Shown: positions 1-7,400 of the stretch, one piece after another | How positions within the stretch are numbered: the first letter of the stretch is position 1 | How the letters are laid out: each line of letters opens with the position of its first letter | DNA from: Candidatus Sumerlaeota bacterium | GTDB taxonomy: Bacteria; Sumerlaeota; T1SED10-198M | Direction of reading: 5' to 3' | NCBI GenBank assembly: GCA_003554345.1 | Contig: PWGE01000110.1 | Location: 1-8,133 of the forward strand | Length of the DNA: 8,133 nt | Translations under genes and position numbers: made by a program | Notes under the pieces: model-generated | Told to the model about the DNA's origin: nothing | Databases searched by the model: none | Seen by the model: the letters and a program-made list of their open reading frames with translations, nothing else

Positions 1-3000
1 TGCGTCGGAGCCGCTGTAAAGGAAGCTTCCGCCAGATACACCAGGGTATCCATACCTTCTTCTCCCCACCAGGGAGAATATTCAATCCCTTCCGGATCAC
101 CAAAAAGGAGAGCCTCTATTTCAGACTCTACAGCTGTACCCCACCAGTTTTTGGTAGCATCGACCAATTTATCAGAATAATTAAGAACACCCCAGTTGTT
201 GTCAGTAATGGCATTATCGCTTATTATCAGATCTCCATAGGTAAAATCTACCATAATCCCATAATCATTATCTGCGATCACATTATCAGTTATTTCAGCA
301 CTGGAATCGAATATCCATATACCTGGAGTATCTTCCCACTCTTCACATCGATTGCCGGTAATTTCATTATCATGTATGTATGCCATTGCTCCGAGATAAA
401 CAGAAATACCGGCTTGACCATTGTTATCAATTACATTATTAGATATAGTGGCTTGACTGTCATCCGTGATCTGAACACCATAGGCATTACAATTCATTAT
501 AGTATTGTCAAGAATAGCCACGTCTGCATTCTCTCCATATACATAAATGCCATCGCCGCCAGCTCCACTTATTATGTTTTGTATTGTGTTGTTTTGAATT
601 GTGCCGGTACCCTCAATTCTGATAGCAGGACTGACCTCTTTACCATCGCCGTCTAAGACAACCTGACTGAGGTTAAATTCAACCCCTTCTTCCACCCGGA
701 ACCACGGGTCCGCAAATATATCTTCTGCAAGCTTGATGATTGTATCCTGCTCTTCTCCTTCAATAGTCAGATCTTTGTCTATAACAAATTGTCCTTCTTC
801 AATATATTCACCTGCTGCTACTTCAATGGTATCACCAGAACCAGCATCATCTATAGCATCCTGGATGGTCAGATAGTATTTGTCCTCCCCGACATTGTAA
901 ATGTCGCCGGGATCAACCACTATTTCCTTTTCTGCCGTGTCCTCACCACCTAAGCCGCTTACTGTCAGCGTAACGGTATAGGTGTCATCCCTCACATAAG
1001 TGTAAACCGGATTCTCCTCAGTTGAAGTATCACCGTCTCCAAAATCCCAGTGCCAGCTGTCAATAGTTCCTTCCGAGTCATCGGTAAAATCCACTTTCAA
1101 GGGTGCTTTACCTTCCTCCGGATCCGCTATAAAGGAGGCTTCCGCCAGATATATCAGGGTCTCCATCTCTTTTTCTCCCCACCAGGGGCTGAAGTCGACG
1201 TTATCACTGACACGGACGCCATCACCCTCAAGGTGGCTGTCATCATGATACGGACCTGTTTCATGTCCCCACCAGTTTTCGGTGGCATCCAGCTGTTCTT
1301 CATCAATATTAATGACCCCGAACTCACTTATGTTTTCAAGGCTATTGTCTTTAAAAACAATCTCTTCAGCCAGATGTTTGACTTCCAGGCCATATTCACA
1401 ATTATCAATCGTATTTTCTGTGATACTATAGTCTGGATTTTCTGCATGTTTTGCCTCTGCACCTATTCCTACTCCAAAAGTGTCTGTCTCTGGATCGGAT
1501 ATAATAGTATGCACTGTATTCTTGCTGATATCTACATTTCTCGGACTAAGACCAACAGTATCTCGTATAACAATGCCAAATGCCCATGCAGTTCGTTCCA
1601 TACCGACATCGTGGACCTCATTATACTCTACAGTTGCTCCATCAACATTGCCCTGTATACTGATACCAGCGGCGCCACCCTTTTCATCTCTGCCTTCCAG
1701 GTTCTTAACCAGGTTATGGATTATTTCAACATTTTCTATGGGGGTATCCTCCTGGCCGCCAAAAACAACAATACCGTCGATACCCACATTTTGACCGATT
1801 CCATCTTCAGAAAAATCTCTTACGATATTGTTTTTAACTGTTACATCGTTTGCTCCGCTATGAATAATAACAGCCTCTGCGTCGTGTCCAGTTTCAAGGA
1901 CCGCAGGAGGTGGAGCAATATCAAATCCATCAAGTACAATGTTAGAAGCCTCTATTGAAATTCTCCCTTCAATGGTAGCTTCTTCACCCCGGGTCTCATA
2001 ACCAGCAACACCTTCATTTGCACCTTTAATCTTTAAACCTTCAATATCAATCGTCAGATCTTCCTCATATATTCCGGCGCCCACTTCAATGGTATTGTCT
2101 TCTTCAGCATCATCAATAGCCTCCTGGATAGTCAGATAGTCTCTGCCAAGAGTAACATTACGAATATTCGAAATATCAACAATCACATCCACTTCAGCTG
2201 AAAGTTCTAAAGTGTTAACCATACTATCACGTGGTAGTCCCACCAGATAACCTTCAAAAGTATACGTATCGGGTATAAGCGGCTCATACTCCGGATCCGC
2301 TTCTTCTCCTGTTTGCCATGCAACATCTAAATATTTTTGTGTTACTTCGTCTGTCTCCAAATTTTGGAGTTCCACTTCGACCGCTGTAGGAAATGGTATT
2401 TCGCCATAATCTGTGGCAAATGCCACCTCTATATCGTCAACAGGCATTATGTTTTTGACTTCAAGTATAGGCCAGGGTTGAATATCGTCTACTATTTCCG
2501 GCTCAAGTTCTTTGGCTGCTTCAATTGCATCAGAAACATTTTCAAGTATATGATATTCCGTACCATAACTTCCTATTTCAACATACTTTTCTCCGCTTAA
2601 AATACCTTTTACTGGTCCGCCATCAACATAATCATACAATGAATCCTGTTGTTTATAGAAAAAGGCAATAGACCACCTGGTTGCATCTGCTTCAATGTAA
2701 AGATTTTCATCTTTTTCCAAAATTATAGCGTCAATTCGATTTTCTTCCTCCATCGGTGTAATATAATCTCTTGCACTAAATATTTCTTTGTTATCAAGCG
2801 GTTTCCTGAGATAATCTTCAGTCTCACTGGTTAAAGAATCATGGACTTTTACCTGCAGTGCCAGAGCTTCTTCTTCAGTATAAGGCTGTAAGGCAACCGC
2901 TGTAAAAACATCATAAGGACGCTCCTGTGATTCAGCGTCTACAAATTCCATTTTAGCTACAATATCACCATCATCGTGAAGTTCCAGCATATCATCAGCT

Positions 3001-4079
3001 GTTGCTCCCAGTTTTTTCTGCGCTTCACTATAAGGAATTATTACGTTTACCATACCTGCTACCACTGTCTGTATCTCTCCATCAAGATCGGCAACTGTAG
3101 ATAAATGGCTCAACAGAAAAGGATAGGTTTTTCCTTCGTTAATACCCCAGATATTATGAAAATCCCAATTAATAAAAGTATCTTTTTGCATCATTTCTGC
3201 TGTAGACCTTGGTTCGCCTTTTCCTTCATCATCCATACCGGTTGATTCATAGTCATAGTAGGAAGATATTATATTGCCATTATTTATCCCTACCAATCCG
3301 CCAAATGTCATTCCAGTATTAGTGGTTCCCCCGGGAAATCTATAAACATACCGGCCTTCTTTATGTGTTTCATCCTCTTCGACACCGTCTGTAGCGTAGC
3401 AGTTTTCAATACTGGCATCATTAACACCTACAAGACCACCGACTCCTCGGGTTCCTGATACAGTGCCAACAGAATAGGAGTTGCTTATCGTTGAATCACC
3501 AAAATTTGCTCCTACCAGACCACCAACCTCTTCTCTGCCGGATATTTCAACATCAGAATATGAGGTAGAAATAACACTATTTAAACTTTTTCCTGCAATA
3601 CCACCAATTCTATCACCCGCACTGGAAATAAGACCTGTAACATATGAAGATGAAATCTCACTGTTTTCACTTCGTGCAGCAATTCCTCCAGCTTCTACTG
3701 ATCCGGAAATATCAACATTTTGGAGGGCAACATTTACTATTTGAGCTTCATAAATATCTTCAAAAAGACCGGCATATCCAGTTTTGTCTATCTGAAGGTT
3801 ACTGATCGAATATTTAGAGCCGTCATAAACACCGGAAAACGGGGTTCCCGATTTATCCCCTATAGGCTCCCATCCATCACCATCGTTATAGTCAGACAGA
3901 TCAATCTCGGCTACCTGTAAAAAATGAGCATCTAAATGATTTCTGACATTATTTAAATGCTCTGGAGTTTCTACAAGGTAGGGATCACCTTCTATACCTG
4001 ATCCTCCGGCAAATTCCCCCATAACCCCAAAGGTACTTAATATAAGAAAACAAAACAGAATGATGTGGACCTTTTTCAT
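1..4079 (-). CDS. Gene A: secreted multidomain GLUG / Big_4 / beta-helix / PKD surface protein (3' end outside window)
   Basis: One open frame of 1359 codons runs from an ATG at 4079 to base 1 with no stop, so the C-terminus lies outside. Residues 1-22 form a Sec signal peptide (KK followed by a hydrophobic stretch; no lipobox). Residues 30-322 are a GLUG-motif domain, with GGIA/GGLVG repeats at about 131, 159, 186, 214 and 260 and the family's typical 'WDF..W.I.EGKTYPFL' ending. An NVIIP module follows (327-413), then an unnamed domain with YVDGGP and SGEKYVEIGSYG (447-533), a Big_4-like Ig domain ending DTYTFEG (538-614), a right-handed beta-helix opening YLTIQEAIDDA and closing NWWG (640-968), a PKD domain with WDFGDG (978-1056), a second beta-helix with NWWG at 1311 (1060-1341), and the start of another PKD domain. 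The start is chosen because AAGGAG lies 9 bases upstream and the signal peptide begins there. Domains are known binding or structural folds; an adhesin or surface-fibre role is inferred. No catalytic motif was seen. Confidence 0.93.
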   Translation of the reverse strand, partial: MKKVHIILFCFLILSTFGVMGEFAGGSGIEGDPYLVETPEHLNNVRNHLDAHFLQVAEIDLSDYNDGDGWEPIGDKSGTPFSGVYDGSKYSISNLQIDKTGYAGLFEDIYEAQIVNVALQNVDISGSVEAGGIAARSENSEISSSYVTGLISSAGDRIGGIAGKSLNSVISTSYSDVEISGREEVGGLVGANFGDSTISNSYSVGTVSGTRGVGGLVGVNDASIENCYATDGVEEDETHKEGRYVYRFPGGTTNTGMTFGGLVGINNGNIISSYYDYESTGMDDEGKGEPRSTAEMMQKDTFINWDFHNIWGINEGKTYPFLLSHLSTVADLDGEIQTVVAGMVNVIIPYSEAQKKLGATADDMLELHDDGDIVAKMEFVDAESQERPYDVFTAVALQPYTEEEALALQVKVHDSLTSETEDYLRKPLDNKEIFSARDYITPMEEENRIDAIILEKDENLYIEADATRWSIAFFYKQQDSLYDYVDGGPVKGILSGEKYVEIGSYGTEYHILENVSDAIEAAKELEPEIVDDIQPWPILEVKNIMPVDDIEVAFATDYGEIPFPTAVEVELQNLETDEVTQKYLDVAWQTGEEADPEYEPLIPDTYTFEGYLVGLPRDSMVNTLELSAEVDVIVDISNIRNVTLGRDYLTIQEAIDDAEEDNTIEVGAGIYEEDLTIDIEGLKIKGANEGVAGYETRGEEATIEGRISIEASNIVLDGFDIAPPPAVLETGHDAEAVIIHSGANDVTVKNNIVRDFSEDGIGQNVGIDGIVVFGGQEDTPIENVEIIHNLVKNLEGRDEKGGAAGISIQGNVDGATVEYNEVHDVGMERTAWAFGIVIRDTVGLSPRNVDISKNTVHTIISDPETDTFGVGIGAEAKHAENPDYSITENTIDNCEYGLEVKHLAEEIVFKDNSLENISEFGVINIDEEQLDATENWWGHETGPYHDDSHLEGDGVRVSDNVDFSPWWGEKEMETLIYLAEASFIADPEEGKAPLKVDFTDDSEGTIDSWHWDFGDGDTSTEENPVYTYVRDDTYTVTLTVSGLGGEDTAEKEIVVDPGDIYNVGEDKYYLTIQDAIDDAGSGDTIEVAAGEYIEEGQFVIDKDLTIEGEEQDTIIKLAEDIFADPWFRVEEGVEFNLSQVVLDGDGKEVSPAIRIEGTGTIQNNTIQNIISGAGGDGIYVYGENADVAILDNTIMNCNAYGVQITDDSQATISNNVIDNNGQAGISVYLGAMAYIHDNEITGNRCEEWEDTPGIWIFDSSAEITDNVIADNDYGIMVDFTYGDLIISDNAITDNNWGVLNYSDKLVDATKNWWGTAVESEIEALLFGDPEGIEYSPWWGEEGMDTLVYLAEASFTAAPT
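18..77 (-). repeat. Beta-helix/PKD junction repeat, copy 2 (gene A)
   Basis: Codes for SPWWGEEGMDTLVYLAEASF, matching 1131-1190. It shows that after the second beta-helix another PKD domain begins, so the unit array continues beyond base 1. Confidence 0.85.
912..1148 (-). other. PKD domain of gene A
   Basis: Residues 978-1056 carry the PKD hallmarks: a first strand ASFIADP, P-L-V-FTD, the WHWDFGDG motif, ENPVYTY and a TVTLTV strand. PKD domains are Ig-like beta-sandwiches in extracellular proteins and usually serve as spacers or binding modules. A second copy begins at the window edge (bases 44 to 1, YLAEASFTAAP). Confidence 0.92.
1131..1190 (-). repeat. Beta-helix/PKD junction repeat, copy 1 (gene A)
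   Basis: Codes for SPWWGE, a short linker and TLIYLAEASF, the junction between a closing beta-helix and the next PKD domain. It is matched by 18-77, 1113 bases away, with roughly 50 of 60 bases the same by eye. The two mark a PKD plus beta-helix unit of 371 residues. Confidence 0.85.
2232..3059 (-). repeat. Block shared with gene B: NVIIP + YVDGGP domain + Big_4 (gene A copy)
   Basis: This is the gene A partner of 7340-8131 and has the same three domains in the same order. The 12-residue SGEKYVEIGSYG segment (residues 495-506) is identical in both proteins. The Big_4-like part (2468-2238) has the family pattern of a conserved Pro, a strand pair ending in V.W and a closing Y.FEG. Confidence 0.85.
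2841..3101 (-). repeat. NVIIP module copy (gene A)
   Basis: These ~87 residues encode STVADLDGEI, VNVIIPYSEAQKKLGA, DDMLEL, MEFVDAESQERPYDVF, ALQPYTEEEALALQV and KV. The same module occurs twice in gene B. I know no family name for it; it appears strand-rich with a short helix around SEAQKKLGA. Here it sits just after the GLUG domain and before the YVDGGP domain. Confidence 0.8.
3240..3698 (-). repeat. GLUG-motif repeat region of gene A
   Basis: Residues 128-280 contain successive G-G-[IL]-[AV]-[AG] motifs, each followed by a short 'S.I..SY..G.ISG' rung, as in GLUG-motif surface proteins. The preceding segment (GDPYLVETPEHL, DGWEPIG, PFSGVYDG, GLFEDI) and the closing YPFLL segment are the usual flanks of this family. 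GLUG domains are found in secreted bacterial and archaeal proteins and probably form a beta-solenoid. Confidence 0.88.
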
Positions 4080-4088
4080 TTTTTATTA

Positions 4089-4094
4089 CTCCTT
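4089..4094 (-). promoter_or_regulatory. Ribosome binding site of gene A
   Basis: On the minus strand this reads AAGGAG, a near-perfect Shine-Dalgarno core, separated by 9 bases from the ATG at 4079. It fixes the start of gene A; the next in-frame ATG (codon 20) would remove most of the signal peptide and has no such site. Confidence 0.9.
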
Positions 4095-4120
4095 AATTTT
4101 ATTTAATTTCGTGTAAATTT

Positions 4121-4149
4121 ATTTTAATACAACTTTCCATCACTGTCTA
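4121..4149 (-). promoter_or_regulatory. Candidate sigma70-type promoter for gene A
   Basis: In the gap after the stop of gene B the minus strand reads TAGACA (4149-4144), a 17-base spacer, and TAAAAT (4126-4121). Each hexamer matches 5 of 6 consensus positions and the spacing is optimal. Transcription would begin near 4114, giving a leader of about 35 bases with the ribosome binding site in it. The gap is AT-rich, so a chance match is possible, and read-through from gene B is also possible because no terminator hairpin is visible. Confidence 0.5.
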
Positions 4150-4153
4150 TTAT

Positions 4154-4426
4154 TTATTTTTTAACCTGTACTTGCAGTGTCAGCGCCTCTTCTTCACTGT
4201 ACGGCTGCAACCCAAACGCTACAAAAGCATCGTAATCACGTCCCGAAGATTCAGAGTCCACATATTCCATGGAGGCAACATATTCACCATTTTCAAGAAG
4301 TTCCAGCTCATCCTCAGCAGATACTCCCAGTACCTGTTCAGCTTCGGTAAAAGGAATGATTACATTCACTAAACCCTCTACTACTGTCTCTATCTCTCCA
4401 TTGAGATCAGCTACCGTCAATAATGC
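4154..4426 (-). repeat. NVIIP module copy at C-terminus of gene B
   Basis: This copy encodes LTVADLNGEIETVV, VNVIIPFTEAEQVLG, EDELELL, MEYVDSESSGRDYDAF, LQPYSEEEALTLQVQVKK and stop. It closely resembles the internal copy in gene A. Here it is the last element of the protein, directly after the second beta-helix, so the module can cap a protein as well as link domains. Confidence 0.82.
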
Positions 4427-7400
4427 CGCTATAATAAATGTATGTTCTGTATCGGGATCTGTTATAACCTGAGCATTCTCATTGAAGGTATTGTTCTGCG
4501 TTGCATCAAAAATATAATTCAGCAGGGCTTGCTGGTCAACCGGATTCTGCTTGAATTCTGCATCAACAGCCATCACATTGGCATAAAGATGATTTCCATT
4601 CAGCTCAATCACCTTATCCGTGCTGAAATCATTATCTGTAACCGTGATGGCGCTGATATCGGCATACGTTGCATCATGCTGGAACTGCAGGGCGATATCG
4701 TTGTTAATCACTGTATTGCCAGTAATTTCAATGATGGGGCTGTCTCCCACATCTTCCCTGACAATTATGGCGCTCAGGATCTCTTCTGTTCCCACAGCCT
4801 GACCATCTATGATGTTGTCCTGGATAAGGTTATTATTTGCTCGCACACTGATAGCTGTTCCGCCGCCAACAAAGGTGTTTTCAATCACTTCATTATTCTC
4901 AGATACCAGGCGTAATGGATTGGGTGTATCTATGGTCAATCCTTCGAGCCGGATAATGTCTTCACTGTTAAGACCAATCCTGTCATTACCGGAAAGGGTA
5001 ACACCTTCTTCGACAGCCTTGACCGTTACTCCCCTGTTTATGGTAAGACTTGATCCAAAATTAATGTTTTCTGCTACAATTATGGTTTCAAATACATCCT
5101 GTGCCAGGGCAAACTGAAGCTCTGTAAGATTCGTAACCGTTATCGTATCGGTAAATGCTCCGATCAGGAAAACACTTCCGGTCTCAGGATCTGTTATGAC
5201 TTGAGCATTCTCATTGAAGGTATTATCCTGTTCGGGAGTAAATATATAATCCAACAAATCTTCCTGGTCAACCGGACTAGTCGGGTCATCTGCTCTGACC
5301 ATCATCACATTGGGATACACCTCGGTACCATTAAGCGGTATTTGTTTATCCGTGCTGAAATCATTGCCTGTAACCGTGATGCCGGTGATGTCGGCATACG
5401 TTTCATCATGCTGGAACTGCAGAGCGATATCATTGTTAACCACTGTATTGCCAGTAATATCAATGATGGGGCTGTCTCCCACATCTTCCCTGACAATTAT
5501 GGCGCTCAGGATCTCTTCTGTTCCTGTTGCCTGTCCCTCTATGACATTGTCCTGGATGAGGTTATCATTTGCCCGCACACTGATAGCTGTTCCGCCGCCA
5601 ACAAAGGTATTTTCAATCACTTCATTATTCTGAGATACCAGGCGTAACGGATTGAGTGTATCTATAGACAATCCTTCGAGCCGGATGACGTCTTCACTGT
5701 TAAGGCCAATCCGGTCATTACCGGAAAGGGTAATGCCTTCCTGGGCAGCCTTGACCGTTACTCCCCTGTTTATGGTCAGACTTTCGCCAAAGTCAATGTT
5801 TTCGGCTACGATAATGGTTTCTACCTCTTCCTGATCTAGAGCCCAACTGAGCTGCTCATAATTGGCAACTGTAATTTCTTCGGCAACTGCCAGAACAACT
5901 TCAACATCTATATCATTGTCAAGGTTCTGATAAGTATAGATGAGATCTGTCTCGCCATCGATCACCTCATCATTGACCTTCCATTCAGCAACCTGGTACC
6001 CAAAATCCGGCTCCACAGTAAATACCACGTCCTTGCCTGATTTTATTTCATCTCCGCTTGTAATAGCTACATCATCAACTTCAGCAGTTAGTTCACCATG
6101 TTCAGGATGTGTAAACGTCACGGTGTGCCTGGGAACTACCTCAAAGGCAGAGCTGGCATCTGCCAGCGTCTCAACCGTCGCAAACTCATCATCAGAAACC
6201 CGGGATTCCACATAGATAGTAGTATCAATACCTTCTCCATCCGGCAACTCGATGGTCAGGATCCACTCGTCTTCCATCCCGGCATGACCGACAATCGAGG
6301 TACGAACGTCTTCCTCATCGACACCGGCCTTGATCATCAGTTCACTCAAATAGATAGATTCAGTCGCTTCATCCAGGGTGGCCTCTCCAATGCCCTCTAT
6401 CTCAACTGTCGTCCCTGCAACAAATTCTTCATCAGACTCTATCAGGGCATCCGTCATATAGCTTTCTAAGACAAGCGGTATAAACTCAGGATAAGTAACA
6501 GTGGCACTTATAGCTTCATCAATCACTGTCATTTCCAGATCAGTATGGGCAATAAGATATTCAAGGGCAGCGCTTTCAGTGGGCAGGATTAAATCACTGC
6601 TATCTTCTGCTGTGACCGTTTCGGTTACAAATCCATCATCGGATACCAATGCTGCCACCTGAATATTACTGTCAATCTCTTCGCCTTCGGGCAAGGTTAC
6701 TGTAAAAGACCAGGTGTCTTCTCTTCCTTCGTGGCCGGTAATAGGGGTTCGAACCTCTATGGGAAAACCCGCCGCTGTCAATAAGGCGCTCAAATAGGTA
6801 CTATCCACCTCTCTGTTGAAATGAGCTGTCCCTACAGGTTCATCATTGTACTCAATATACACCTGCGTTCCGGCAGGAAAAGCCTGATCAGAACTGATAA
6901 GAGCATCCGCCTTATAATCCTCCAGCACCTCATCAATAGATTCCGGATATGTAACAACAGCTGTCATGATATTTTCTTTCACTGACAGACTTATCTCAGT
7001 ATTTTCAATAAGATCTTCAAGGGCGGCATCTTCCAGAGAAACCATGGCAAAGGTTACTTCTTTTTCAGCCTCAACAACCTCAAAGCTTCCTTCATACTGG
7101 ACATATTCCTCTTTGTCGGCTGTAAACCAGTACTCCCCGACTTCCAGATCAGTAGCTGCTTCTCCGTCCTCATCAGTTACCACTGATTCCACAAGCTCTG
7201 AATATTCAGTATCGGAATAAATCTGGATTGTAACTCCTTCCAGCCCTTCTTCTTCTATAAAAGTCACTGTATACTCTGCTTTTTCTTCTACGATTACATC
7301 CATACTGGCAGTAAGATCGTCAGGATTCAGCACACTTTCGGGAAGGTTTATCAGCTCACCTTCAAAGGTATAAGAACCTGGTTCTTCAGAATCATAAGGA

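Larger units (their letters stand above)
4080..4153. other. Intergenic gap between genes B and A
   Basis: The gap is 74 bases of AT-rich sequence between the TAA of gene B and the ATG of gene A. It holds the promoter candidate and ribosome binding site of gene A. I see no inverted repeat followed by a T-run on the minus strand, so there is no recognisable intrinsic terminator for gene B; the two genes may be partly co-transcribed. Confidence 0.75.

Noticed and set aside
1050-1958. A 302-codon open frame on the plus strand
   Set aside because: It lies wholly antisense to the PKD and beta-helix part of gene A. Its Phe/Ile/Cys-rich product has no domain pattern and no repeat logic, while the minus strand encodes clear motifs throughout.
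1176-2162. NosD (nitrous-oxide reductase maturation) or polysaccharide lyase function
   Set aside because: The similarity is only to the beta-helix fold. There is no nos gene context and I see no lyase or hydrolase catalytic signature.
1-4079. Possibility that gene A is a broken or frameshifted pseudogene
   Set aside because: Codon-by-codon reading from 4079 to base 3 gives 1359 sense codons in one frame with domains complete and in order.
4018-4079. Lipoprotein signal for gene A because of Cys10
   Set aside because: The cysteine is inside the hydrophobic core and is not preceded by a lipobox (ILFC lacks the small residue before Cys).
4172-5834. Several plus-strand open frames of 60-157 codons that resemble each other in pairs
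   Set aside because: They mirror the tandem beta-helix duplication of gene B on the opposite strand; their similarity is a by-product of that repeat.
4421-5875. CRISPR array or transposable element as the source of the repeats
   Set aside because: Repeats are in-frame coding units of about 730 bp without spacers, terminal inverted repeats or a transposase.
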